A stretch of DNA of 64,000 nt from Larkinella humicola (GTDB lineage: Bacteria > Bacteroidota > Bacteroidia > Cytophagales > Spirosomataceae). The translations under genes were made by a program, and so were the position numbers. A model generated the notes under the pieces. It had not been told where the DNA came from. It made no database searches and was given only the letters and a program-made list of their open reading frames with translations. Location of the stretch: positions 124,001 through 188,000 of the forward strand of contig NZ_VTWS01000009.1 in the NCBI RefSeq assembly GCF_008727875.1, read 5' to 3'. Of the stretch, positions 42,756 through 51,226 are shown in pieces (positions within the stretch are counted from its first letter, which is position 1; every line of letters begins with the position of its first letter).

Positions 42756-45755
42756 TTAGGCTTTGGCGCGGGCTGCTTTGCCGGTTGCCGGCGGTTCCGG
42801 CGTAACGGCTACTTCGTTGAGCTGGTCGCGGCTCAAAGCATCGACCACAATCGGCGTTGCCACGAAGAGCGACGAATACGTTCCGACAATGACCCCGATC
42901 AGCATCGCAAACGAGAACCCACGGATGGTTTCGCCACCGAAGAAGAACAGCACGATCAACACCAGCATGGTCGAAAGACCCGTTACGGCGGTGCGGCTTA
43001 GGGTACTGTTCAAAGCGTTGTTGATAATCACCGGAATGCTTTCCTTGCGGCCTTTCGTATCGTTCAGGTATTCCCGAACGCGGTCAAAGACGACGACGGT
43101 ATCGTTCATGGAATACCCCATGATGGTTAACAAAGCCCCGATAAACGCCTGATCGACATCCAGTGAGAACGGCAACCAGCCATTACCAATCGAGAAAATA
43201 GCCAGAATGATCAGCACGTCGTGGAACAACGCGACGACGGCACCGTAACCAAAAGCCAGCTTCTTAAACCGGATCAGAATGTAACAGAATACCACCGCAA
43301 CGGCCATCAAAATCGACCAGAGGGCCGAGTAAATCAGGTCATTGGCAATGGCGGGACCTACTTTCTGCGAACTTTCGATGCTGCTTTTATTACCCTGTAT
43401 TTTAGTCAGACCGGCGAGCAATTTCGATTCCGTCTGTTTGTCGGCTTCCGGCGTAGTGGCATCAGCCAGGTAGCTGGTCGTAATCTTGACTTGATTAGCC
43501 GCTCCAATACCAGTACCACCATACGTTTTTACTTCGAGTGAGCCAGGCAACTCATTTTCCAGTGCATTTCGCACGTCATCGGTACTGACGCTGTTTTCGA
43601 AACGAACGACATACGACCGTCCTCCTTTGAAATCAACCCCCAGACCGAAGCCTTTGAAAATCACCGAAATGATCCCCAAAGCGATGATAACCGACGAAAT
43701 CGTGTAATACAACTTCCGGCGCGATACGAAGTCAAACGACGAGTCTTTGAACAGGTTTTTTGACCAACTGGTTGCAAAAGGCAACGTTTTACCATTCTTC
43801 ACGTATTGTTCCAGGATAATCCGGGTGATGAAGATGGCGGCAAACAGCGATGTGAGGATACCGATGACGAGCGTGGTGGCAAAACCCAGAATCAGACCCG
43901 TTCCAAAGATAAACAGGATCACACCGGTTAAGAGCGTTGTTACGTTCGAGTCGATGATGGATGAATAAGCATTCGTAAAACCGTCGGAAATCGCCTGCTT
44001 GAACGGTTTTCCCAGTGCCAGTTCCTCTTTGATCCGCTCAAAAATCAGTACGTTGGCATCGACGGCCATACCGATCGTCAACACGATACCGGCAATACCG
44101 GGCATGGTCAAAACCGCCCCCAGCGAAGCCATGATGCCCAGCAGGAAGAAGAGGTTGACAAACAGGGCAAGGTCAGCAATGAAACCGGCGCTACCGTAGT
44201 AGGCTACCACGAAAATCAGGACGATGATCAACCCCACTACCGACGAAAGAACCCCCGCCGAAACCGCTTCTGAACCCAGCGTGGCACCAACGACGGCTTC
44301 TTCCACAATGTTGGTAGGCGCAGGTAATTTACCGGCTTTCAGGATGTTGGACATATCCTTGGTTTCGTCCACGGTGAAGTTTCCCGAAATGCTGGAGCTT
44401 CCATTCGGAATTTCGTTCTGCACCGTTGGCGCGGTATACACCAGGTTATCGAGAATGATGGCAACCGGACGGTTGATGTTGGCCGCCGTCAGCGCGCGCC
44501 ATTTGCGGGCCCCTTCCGCGTTCATTCGCATGGTGACTTCCGGACGGCCCCGGTCGTCGTAATCGTTGGTGGCATCGACAATCACATCGCCTTCCAGGGG
44601 TGCTTTGCCCGCCGGTTTCCGAATAAAGTACAACGGCAGAATTTCCTTGTTGTCGTTGGTAACAATGGCTTTCCGATCCCACATCAGAACGGCATCCGCC
44701 GGAAACAACGCTTTCACGTTGGCACGGCTCAGAATATCGTTGGCGCGAGCCGTATCTTTCAGGTAAACCCCCAGTTGGTTCTGCGACATCGGCACGAACA
44801 GGCTCGTCAAAGCCGCGTTCTGGGCCGCCGTTGCCGACGTATCCGACTTGGCGCTATCGCCTTTTGCCGCCTGGTTTTTCTGCGCTAACTGAGCCGCCAG
44901 CGAGTTGTCTTTTTTCGTCGTGTCCGTGGTTGCTGTCGTTACAGCCGGTTTTTGGCTAGCCGCAATTTTTCGTTCGGCTTCCATCTGCACGAGGTAAGCA
45001 CCCAGTTGATCCAGCCCACCGGCCACATCGTTCAGGGTATAGACTTCGGCAAATTCCAGTTTGGCAGCCCCCGACAACAGACGACGAACACGCTCCGGAT
45101 TATCAACACCCGGTAATTCGATCAGAATCCGGCCCGAACCCGGCAACCGCTGGATGTTCGGGTTGGCAACCCCAAACTTATCGACCCGCGCCTGAATGAT
45201 CTGGAACGCCCGGCTGATGGAACCGTCGACTTCGTCGTTGATCAGTTTGCGAACTTCGGCATCCGACGACTGAAAGTTGATTTTGCCCCGGTTGGTGCTG
45301 TTGGCAAAAATCGTCGCCAGTTTCGTGTTGGGCGCCACCTCTTTGTAGGCGCTGATAAAATTATCCACAAATTTCGATTGCCCCGATTTCTGGGCTTCAG
45401 TCGCTTTTTTCAGCGCCTGTTCGAATTTCGGATCCCGGGTGCCACCGGCCAGACCGCGCAGGATTTCGGAGGGCGACACTTCCAGAACGACGTGCATACC
45501 GCCCTGTAAATCAAGACCCAGGCCCAATTCGCGCGTGGTTACTTCTTCCAGCGTGTTGCCCAGATAAACCGGTTCTTTCCAGAGGGAATCGATGTAATGC
45601 TGCTTTTTGGTGATGTCCACATCACCCTTCGTGTTGGTAGCGTAGGTAGTCGCGTCATTTTTAATGCTGTTCGACACGAACGTAAACGACAGATAGTAAA
45701 TGCACAATAGCGCAACTACACCCGTCAGAATGAGTATTCCGACTCGGTTTTGCAT
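42756..45755 (-). CDS. secDF: Protein translocase SecDF fusion
   Basis: A 999-residue fusion of SecD and SecF. The SecD part begins with a membrane helix and LGLDLQGGMHVVLEV, has the large periplasmic domain (residues ~60-480, with a long Gln/Ala/Lys-rich insertion around 265-310) and the helices with GMAVDANVLIFERIKEE. The SecF part (from ~660) has GLGVDFKGGRSYVVRFE and GYSMNDTVVVFDRVREY. SecDF uses the proton gradient to pull exported proteins across the membrane. A fused SecDF is typical of Bacteroidota. A small membrane protein gene lies 134 bp upstream. Confidence 0.95.
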   Translation of the reverse strand: MQNRVGILILTGVVALLCIYYLSFTFVSNSIKNDATTYATNTKGDVDITKKQHYIDSLWKEPVYLGNTLEEVTTRELGLGLDLQGGMHVVLEVSPSEILRGLAGGTRDPKFEQALKKATEAQKSGQSKFVDNFISAYKEVAPNTKLATIFANSTNRGKINFQSSDAEVRKLINDEVDGSISRAFQIIQARVDKFGVANPNIQRLPGSGRILIELPGVDNPERVRRLLSGAAKLEFAEVYTLNDVAGGLDQLGAYLVQMEAERKIAASQKPAVTTATTDTTKKDNSLAAQLAQKNQAAKGDSAKSDTSATAAQNAALTSLFVPMSQNQLGVYLKDTARANDILSRANVKALFPADAVLMWDRKAIVTNDNKEILPLYFIRKPAGKAPLEGDVIVDATNDYDDRGRPEVTMRMNAEGARKWRALTAANINRPVAIILDNLVYTAPTVQNEIPNGSSSISGNFTVDETKDMSNILKAGKLPAPTNIVEEAVVGATLGSEAVSAGVLSSVVGLIIVLIFVVAYYGSAGFIADLALFVNLFFLLGIMASLGAVLTMPGIAGIVLTIGMAVDANVLIFERIKEELALGKPFKQAISDGFTNAYSSIIDSNVTTLLTGVILFIFGTGLILGFATTLVIGILTSLFAAIFITRIILEQYVKNGKTLPFATSWSKNLFKDSSFDFVSRRKLYYTISSVIIALGIISVIFKGFGLGVDFKGGRSYVVRFENSVSTDDVRNALENELPGSLEVKTYGGTGIGAANQVKITTSYLADATTPEADKQTESKLLAGLTKIQGNKSSIESSQKVGPAIANDLIYSALWSILMAVAVVFCYILIRFKKLAFGYGAVVALFHDVLIILAIFSIGNGWLPFSLDVDQAFIGALLTIMGYSMNDTVVVFDRVREYLNDTKGRKESIPVIINNALNSTLSRTAVTGLSTMLVLIVLFFFGGETIRGFSFAMLIGVIVGTYSSLFVATPIVVDALSRDQLNEVAVTPEPPATGKAARAKA

Positions 45756-45858
45756 TGAAATAGAAAAAAGAGATGAGATTAAAGAATAAAGAGAACGCGA
45801 AGAGTGAAAAGCCGGGAGACATCGAAAAACCGTATTCAGTACGGTTATAATTCTAGCA

Positions 45859-45876
45859 TCTCTTGTCTAACCTCTC
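45859..45876. repeat. TCTCTTGTCTAACCTCTC element related to 2535-2552
   Basis: This 18-nt sequence matches 2535-2552 at 17 of 18 positions. It lies between secDF and the small membrane protein gene; complementary purine-rich sequence AAAGAGATGAG occurs near 45770, so the region can fold into an imperfect hairpin. Confidence 0.45.
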
Positions 45877-45889
45877 ACTTCTAGAAAAA

Positions 45890-46264
45890 TCAGGGCGCAT
45901 TAATGGCGATGTGATGCCCGAAAACGTAGCGAAAAAACGAGAAGTAGAAATAAGGAACCTCCGAATACCGGGGAATAACCGTCTGTTTCAGAACAAAAAA
46001 CAAGACGGGCGGTGGCAGCAGATAAACCGCCTGCGCGAAACCAAACGTCAGCGCGGGCGTGACAACGGCATCAAACGAGGTCGCCTGAACGACAACCTGC
46101 TGGGCATCGGCGGCTTTCTTTTCCTTCTTCGGCGTTTGAACAGTTTGCTTTGCGGAAAGTTGTTCAACAGACAACCACGAAGGCCCGCCCGATGCTACCA
46201 GGAGTAGCAAGCCGGTCAGGAAGAGGCTCATCAAACGAATACAATCGTTACGCTGTTGCTTCAT
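45890..46264 (-). CDS. Small membrane protein of unknown function
   Basis: A 124-residue protein. A hydrophobic segment (residues ~11-26, LMSLFLTGLLLLVASG) may be a signal or membrane anchor. A Lys-rich stretch PKKEKKAADAQQ follows, then a second hydrophobic part (~70-92) and the C-terminal sequence YFYFSFFRYVFGHHIAINAP. I do not recognise a domain. It lies upstream of secDF on the same strand, separated by 134 bp with a hairpin, and could be exported by or associated with it. Confidence 0.6.
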   Translation of the reverse strand: MKQQRNDCIRLMSLFLTGLLLLVASGGPSWLSVEQLSAKQTVQTPKKEKKAADAQQVVVQATSFDAVVTPALTFGFAQAVYLLPPPVLFFVLKQTVIPRYSEVPYFYFSFFRYVFGHHIAINAP

Positions 46265-46365
46265 GGACGTTTAAAATGGTTCGCCGGAACGAGGGGAACA
46301 AATTTCGTGATAGTTCGGCAAGAAAGCAAATCGGTTTTTTTCGGGTATTTTTTCAAGAAGTCCAC

Positions 46366-46373
46366 TAACTTTC
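46366..46373 (+). promoter_or_regulatory. Possible -7 element of the nad operon
   Basis: TAACTTTC differs from TAnnTTTG only at the last base. It is 17 bp upstream of the nadC start. A matching -33 TTTG is not clear, so support is weak. Confidence 0.25.
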
Positions 46374-46389
46374 GCCGAAATAATTGAAA

Positions 46390-47223
46390 ATGACATTACA
46401 GGAGTTTATCAAACTGGCCCTAGCTGAAGATGTTGGCGACGGCGATCATACCTCGCTCTCGACCATTCCGGCCGATGCCCAGAAGCGCGCCCGGCTTTTG
46501 GTGAAGCAAGATGGCGTGCTGGCGGGTGTTGAAGTGGCCGAAGCGGTTTTTCGGGAAGTGGACCCGGACTTGCAGGTTCACATCAACATGCAGGATGGTT
46601 CGGCCATTCATTACGGCGATATTGTGTTGACGGTCAGCGGCCGGGCGCAGTCGATTCTGAAAGCGGAGCGGCTGGTGCTGAACTGCATGCAGCGCATGAG
46701 CGGCATTGCTACCCACACGCGAACGATGGTAAACATGCTGGAAGGCACCAAAACCCGGTTACTGGATACGCGAAAAACAACGCCGAACTTCCGGATTTGC
46801 GAAAAAATGGCAGTCAAAATCGGGGGTGCCATCAACCACCGTTTCGGTCTCTTTGATATGATTCTGATCAAAGACAACCACCTCGACTATGCGGGCGGGA
46901 TTGAAGCCGCCGTTACCAAAGCCGTTCAGTATCTGAAAGCCACCGGGCGCACCCTGCCGATTGAAGTGGAAGTGCGAAATCAGAAGGAAGTGGAAGAGGT
47001 GCTGCGCATCGGGCAGATCGACCGGATGTTGCTGGACAACTTTGCACCGGCGGAACTGAAGCGGATGGTGGAACTGATCGACGGGCGGATGGTGACGGAA
47101 GCATCGGGCGGAATCAACGAAACCAACCTGCGCGACTACGCGGATTCCGGCGTCGATTACATTTCGTCCGGTGCCCTGACCCACCAGGTTAAGAGCCTGG
47201 ACATGAGTTTGAAAGCCTATTAA
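46390..47223 (+). CDS. nadC: Nicotinate-nucleotide pyrophosphorylase (quinolinate phosphoribosyltransferase)
   Basis: A 277-residue enzyme that converts quinolinate and PRPP into nicotinate mononucleotide, the third step of de novo NAD synthesis. Clear family motifs are AEDVGDGDHTS, LNCMQRMSGIATHTR, LDTRKTTPNFR and NHRFGLFDMILIKDNH; the PRPP site is near EASGGINETNLRDY and VDYISSGALTH. The ATG at 46390 is used; a TTG six bases upstream is in frame. Its stop is followed after 3 bases by the nucleotidyltransferase-type antitoxin gene, so translation is probably coupled. Confidence 0.95.
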   Translation: MTLQEFIKLALAEDVGDGDHTSLSTIPADAQKRARLLVKQDGVLAGVEVAEAVFREVDPDLQVHINMQDGSAIHYGDIVLTVSGRAQSILKAERLVLNCMQRMSGIATHTRTMVNMLEGTKTRLLDTRKTTPNFRICEKMAVKIGGAINHRFGLFDMILIKDNHLDYAGGIEAAVTKAVQYLKATGRTLPIEVEVRNQKEVEEVLRIGQIDRMLLDNFAPAELKRMVELIDGRMVTEASGGINETNLRDYADSGVDYISSGALTHQVKSLDMSLKAY

Positions 47224-47226
47224 CGG

Positions 47227-47574
47227 ATGAAAACGCTGAGTGAACGACAGGAGGAAGCACTGACCTATTGCCGTGAGATAGTTCTGAAACACCTCGACCT
47301 CAACCGATACGGCGTTTTTCTGTTTGGAAGCCGGGCTGCTGGAAAAGGGCGTCGCCATTCAGACATCGACATCGGATTTATCGGGCCAGAACCAATCAAT
47401 CCAGCTATATTGGATCGATTGCAGGAAATCTTTGATGAAAGCGATTTGCTGTATAAAGTGGATTTAGTAGACTTTTCTCAAATCCGGGATGGTGATTTTA
47501 AACGTATTGCCTCAGAATCTGTACAATGGTGGAACAGCCCAGCGAATCTCTCCGCAGAAAAATTGTTGAATTAA
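47227..47574 (+). CDS. MntA-type nucleotidyltransferase antitoxin
   Basis: A 115-residue minimal nucleotidyltransferase. The catalytic motif is GSx10DxD: G34-S35, D46 and D48 in FLFGSRAAGKGRRHSDIDIG; a third acidic residue is near VDLVDF (about 78-81). In the MntA-HepT system the antitoxin AMPylates the HEPN toxin on a tyrosine. The gene lies 3 bp after nadC and overlaps the toxin gene by 49 bp. Placement between nadC and nadA is unusual. Confidence 0.85.
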   Translation: MKTLSERQEEALTYCREIVLKHLDLNRYGVFLFGSRAAGKGRRHSDIDIGFIGPEPINPAILDRLQEIFDESDLLYKVDLVDFSQIRDGDFKRIASESVQWWNSPANLSAEKLLN

Positions 47575-47957
47575 AACGAGCCGTCGACGGCTTCGGTCAG
47601 GTCATGCAGTATGACTACAGCGGTCGAAATTCCATTGAACTGGACATCTATAAAAATGCCTGTATTCAGAAATTTGAATACTGTACCGAGTTAGGCTGGA
47701 AAACTGTAAAGCGGATTTTGGACGAGCAGGGAGGAGAATCGCCCGCATCACCTAAATTGGTCTACCGGCATTACTTTCTGAATTTATTCAGCGACGAAGA
47801 CATGACGGACGCTCTTTTTCAGACGATCAACGACCGGAATTTACTGAGTCACGTTTATAAAGAATCGGTCTTTGATGAGGTATATGAGCGTTTACCCAGG
47901 CATCTTTCCACATTGAAACAACTGGTTTCAATGGTTCAAAAAGTACTTGGCGAATAA
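47526..47957 (+). CDS. HepT/HI0074-like HEPN toxin or substrate-binding partner
   Basis: A 143-residue all-helical protein of the HI0074/HEPN family, normally encoded beside an MNT nucleotidyltransferase. The R-x4-H-x-Y ribonuclease motif is intact: R104, H109, Y111 in DRNLLSHVY. The tyrosine is the expected AMPylation target. It begins inside the antitoxin gene (49-bp overlap in another frame), and its stop is 27 bp before nadA. The N-terminal first residues MVEQPSESL come from the overlap. Whether it is an active tRNA-cleaving toxin is not shown. Confidence 0.85.
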   Translation: MVEQPSESLRRKIVELKRAVDGFGQVMQYDYSGRNSIELDIYKNACIQKFEYCTELGWKTVKRILDEQGGESPASPKLVYRHYFLNLFSDEDMTDALFQTINDRNLLSHVYKESVFDEVYERLPRHLSTLKQLVSMVQKVLGE

Positions 47958-47984
47958 TTTTTAGATTGAATTTGTTTACACACT

Positions 47985-48995
47985 ATGGCAACGATCCCAC
48001 TCACTTTAGATGAAGAAATCCGGCAAATCGGTTACATCAGCCGCTCCACGCCGAAAGAAAAAGAGGTTTTGATGGACGAAATCCGGCGGATGAAAAAAGA
48101 GAAAAACGCCGTGATTCTGGCCCATTACTACGTCGACAGCGACATTCAGGATCTGGCCGACTACATCGGCGACAGCCTCGGCTTGTCGCAGCAGGCAGCC
48201 GCCACCAGTGCCGACATGATTGTGTTCTGCGGGGTGCATTTCATGGGCGAAACCGCCAAAATCCTGTCGCCCCACAAGAAAGTCGTCATTCCCGACATGA
48301 ACGCCGGTTGTTCGCTGGCCGACTCGGCCCCGGCCGACCAGTTTGCGTCTTTCAAAGCCCAGCACCCGGACCATATTGTGATCAGTTACATCAACTGCTC
48401 GGCGGAAATCAAGGCGTTGTCAGACATCATCTGCACGTCGTCCAATGCCGTGAAGATTGTCGAAAGTCTGCCGAAAGACCAGAAAATCATCTTCGCGCCG
48501 GACGCCAACCTGGGGCGGTTTGTGGCCAAGAAAACCGGTCGGGATCTGGTGTTATGGGATGGGGCCTGCATTGTCCACATCGATATTTCGCTGGAAAAAC
48601 TGACGGCTTTACGCCAGAAATACCCCGAAGCCAAGTTCATTGCTCACCCCGAATGCCAGGAACACATTCTGAGCCAGGCCGACTACGTGGGTTCGACTAC
48701 GGGCCTGTTGAAATACGTGACGGAGCAACCCGACGAGGTGTTTATTGTTGGCACCGAAGCCGGTATTCTGCACAAGATGAAGCAGTCGGTTCCGAACAAG
48801 AAAATCATTCCGGCTCCGGCGAGTGAGAACAATACCTGCGCCTGTTCGGAATGTCCGTACATGAAAATGAACACGCTCGAAAAGCTGTACAATGCGTTGT
48901 ATTACGAAAAACCGGAGATTTTTGTCCCGGAAGACATTCGCGTGAAAGCGGAAGCGTCGGTTTTGCGGATGCTGGAAATGAGTAAGGGATTGTAA
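47985..48995 (+). CDS. nadA: Quinolinate synthase A
   Basis: A 336-residue [4Fe-4S] enzyme that condenses iminoaspartate with dihydroxyacetone phosphate into quinolinate. Cysteines fitting the cluster are C82 (FCGVHFMGE), C195 ([10 protein letters not shown]) and one of the C285/C287/C290 group ([13 protein letters not shown]). Other family motifs are [22 protein letters not shown] and STTGLLKYV. It starts 27 bp after the HepT-like gene and is followed 11 bp later by a VapB-like antitoxin gene. The iron-sulfur cluster is oxygen-sensitive. Confidence 0.95.
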   Translation: MATIPLTLDEEIRQIGYISRSTPKEKEVLMDEIRRMKKEKNAVILAHYYVDSDIQDLADYIGDSLGLSQQAAATSADMIVFCGVHFMGETAKILSPHKKVVIPDMNAGCSLADSAPADQFASFKAQHPDHIVISYINCSAEIKALSDIICTSSNAVKIVESLPKDQKIIFAPDANLGRFVAKKTGRDLVLWDGACIVHIDISLEKLTALRQKYPEAKFIAHPECQEHILSQADYVGSTTGLLKYVTEQPDEVFIVGTEAGILHKMKQSVPNKKIIPAPASENNTCACSECPYMKMNTLEKLYNALYYEKPEIFVPEDIRVKAEASVLRMLEMSKGL

Positions 48996-49006
48996 ACAAT
49001 TTGATT

Positions 49007-49228
49007 ATGGAACTGACTGCTCAAGTTGGCTTTGAGGAGTTGCTCCAAGCCGTCAAGAAACTTTCGCCGGAAGAGAAGCAGTCTTTACAAGCCGTTCTAT
49101 CCACTGAAACAGCAGCAGAAAAGCCTGAACCAGCTAAAGAAAGGAAATTCGGTACAATGAAAGGCCTTGTGACCTATATGGCTGATGACTTTGATGCGCC
49201 TTTGGATGATTTCAAGGACTATATGTAA
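49007..49228 (+). CDS. VapB-like antitoxin (DUF2281-like)
   Basis: A 73-residue protein. The N-terminal part FEELLQAVKKLSPEEKQSL is like DUF2281/VapB-type antitoxins; the C-terminal part is acidic (YMADDFDAPLDDFKDYM), as expected for a segment that wraps the toxin. It has a likely ATG at 49007 (a TTG at 49001 is in frame). It lies 11 bp after nadA and 4 bp before the PIN-domain toxin. The short length limits certainty. Confidence 0.7.
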   Translation: MELTAQVGFEELLQAVKKLSPEEKQSLQAVLSTETAAEKPEPAKERKFGTMKGLVTYMADDFDAPLDDFKDYM

Positions 49229-49232
49229 ATGT

Positions 49233-49619
49233 ATGAAGTACCTACTGGATATGCACGTTCTCCTTTGGCTATTGGAAGATGATACATTGATTCCTGTCGA
49301 AACGCTTATTAATCTGAAAAAACCGGTTAATCGTCTTTCTGTGAGTATTGTTAGTATTTGGGAGATAGGCATCAAACAAAGCTTGGGTAAGCTTTCGTTA
49401 ACGCGTTCGATACAAGATATTATCAATGAGTTACCTAATCTTTCTATCGCTTTGATGCCTATCTTGCCCACTCATATTATAGAACTTACCAAATTACCAT
49501 TTCATCATCACGACCCATTCGACCGTCTGTTGATTGCCCAATCCTTATCAGAGGGCCTAACTGTTGTCAGTAAAGATGCTTATTTTCCACTCTATTCCAT
49601 TTCAGTAAAGTGGAAATAA
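49233..49619 (+). CDS. VapC-like PIN-domain ribonuclease toxin
   Basis: A 128-residue PIN domain protein. The four acidic residues are D6 (LLDMHVLLW), E44 (VSIWEIGIK), D94 and D97 (HHHDPFDRLLIAQ). In most VapC proteins D6 is followed by Thr or Ser; here it is Met. Base composition is clearly more AT-rich than the nad genes on either side, a sign of separate origin. It follows the antitoxin by 4 bp and precedes nadB by 14 bp. A tRNA or rRNA target is assumed from the family. Confidence 0.85.
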   Translation: MKYLLDMHVLLWLLEDDTLIPVETLINLKKPVNRLSVSIVSIWEIGIKQSLGKLSLTRSIQDIINELPNLSIALMPILPTHIIELTKLPFHHHDPFDRLLIAQSLSEGLTVVSKDAYFPLYSISVKWK

Positions 49620-49633
49620 TAATTTCCTAACCC

Positions 49634-51226
49634 ATGCCCCAACACTTCGATTTCCTCGTGATCGGCTCCGGAATTGCCGGACTCAGCTACGCCACCAAAC
49701 TGGCGATTCATTTTGAAGAAACCGGCCAGCCCGTCCGGATTGCCGTCATTACCAAAGTCCGGGCCGACGAGACCAACACCAAGTATGCCCAGGGCGGCAT
49801 TGCCGCCGTGTGGGCCGAGGAGGATTCATTCGAGAAACACATCGAGGATACGATGATCGCGGGCGACTTCCTGAGCAAACGCGAGGTGGTCGAAATCGTG
49901 GTGCGCGAAGCGCCCGAGCGGATACGCGAACTGATCGACTACGGTACCCGGTTCGATAAGGAAGACGACGGCGACTACGACCTCGCCCGCGAAGGCGGCC
50001 ACTCCGACCACCGGATTCTGCACTTCAAAGACATCACCGGGGCCGAAATCGAGCGGGCATTGCTGGAAAAAACCCAGTCACTACCGGCCATTGAAATTTT
50101 CACGCATTACTACGCCGTTGACCTCATCACGCGCCACCACCTCGGCGAAACCGTCCACCGCTACGACAACGATAACCGCTGTTTCGGAGCTTACGTGCTG
50201 AATACGCATACCGGCCAGGTCGAAATGTTTCTGGCGAAAACCACGCTACTGGCCACGGGTGGCATTGGCAACGTCTACCAAAGCACCACCAACCCGACGA
50301 TTGCGACGGGCGACGGCATTGCCATGGCCTACCGCGCCAAATCGATCTGCAAGGACATGGAATTCATCCAGTTCCACCCGACAGCCTTGTACGAACCGGG
50401 CAAAAAACCGAGCTTCCTGATTTCCGAAGCCGTGCGCGGTTTTGGCGGTATTCTGAAAACGATCAAGGGCGAGACGTTCATGGAGCACTACGATGAGCGT
50501 CTGTCGCTGGCTCCACGCGACATTGTGGCTCGTGCCATCGACTCCGAGATGAAAAAATCCGGTGATCCGCACGTGTATCTGGACGTGACGCACTGCGATT
50601 TCGAGAAATTTGTCGAGCATTTCCCCAACATTACGGCCTACTGCCAGGATAACCTGGGCATCGACATCCGGAAAGACTACATTCCCGTCGTTCCCGCGCA
50701 GCATTACCTCTGCGGGGGCATCAAGGTGAACGAATACGGCCAAACGAATATCAACTTCCTGTATGCCGCCGGCGAATGTTCCTGCACCGGTTTGCACGGA
50801 GCCAACCGACTGGCTTCCAACTCCTTACTCGAAGCGGTGGTGTTCGGTCACCGGGCGTATCTGAAAACCGTCGAGAACTTCAACGAAGCCGCGATCCCGG
50901 ATAACCTGCCGGAATGGAACGACGCCGGAACGACGCACCCGGAAGAACTTGTGCTGGTGACGGAAATGCAGCGCGAACTGGAGTCGATCATGTCGAACTA
51001 CGTCGGCATTGTTCGTACCAACCGGCGGATGAAACGGGCACTCGACCGGCTGGAGCTGATTTATCTGGAACACGAAGAACTCTACCGGCAGTCGAAAGTC
51101 TCGAACCGGATCTGCGAACTGCGGAATATGATCGAAGTGGCGTATCTAGTAATCAAAGCCGCCATGGCCCGGCACGACAACCGGGGACTGCATTTTAACC
51201 AGGATATCGAGAAAGAAACCGTTTAA
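49634..51226 (+). CDS. nadB: L-aspartate oxidase
   Basis: A 530-residue FAD flavoprotein that oxidises L-aspartate to iminoaspartate, the first step of NAD synthesis. The FAD motif GSGIAGLSYATKLA begins at residue 10; other motifs are NTKYAQGGIAAVW, EFIQFHPTALYEPG, LCGGIKVN and HGANRLASNSLLEAVVFG. The C-terminal helical domain is complete. It ends the nadC-TA-nadA-TA-nadB array; its stop overlaps the stop of the convergent serine hydrolase gene (51223-51226). Confidence 0.95.
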   Translation: MPQHFDFLVIGSGIAGLSYATKLAIHFEETGQPVRIAVITKVRADETNTKYAQGGIAAVWAEEDSFEKHIEDTMIAGDFLSKREVVEIVVREAPERIRELIDYGTRFDKEDDGDYDLAREGGHSDHRILHFKDITGAEIERALLEKTQSLPAIEIFTHYYAVDLITRHHLGETVHRYDNDNRCFGAYVLNTHTGQVEMFLAKTTLLATGGIGNVYQSTTNPTIATGDGIAMAYRAKSICKDMEFIQFHPTALYEPGKKPSFLISEAVRGFGGILKTIKGETFMEHYDERLSLAPRDIVARAIDSEMKKSGDPHVYLDVTHCDFEKFVEHFPNITAYCQDNLGIDIRKDYIPVVPAQHYLCGGIKVNEYGQTNINFLYAAGECSCTGLHGANRLASNSLLEAVVFGHRAYLKTVENFNEAAIPDNLPEWNDAGTTHPEELVLVTEMQRELESIMSNYVGIVRTNRRMKRALDRLELIYLEHEELYRQSKVSNRICELRNMIEVAYLVIKAAMARHDNRGLHFNQDIEKETV

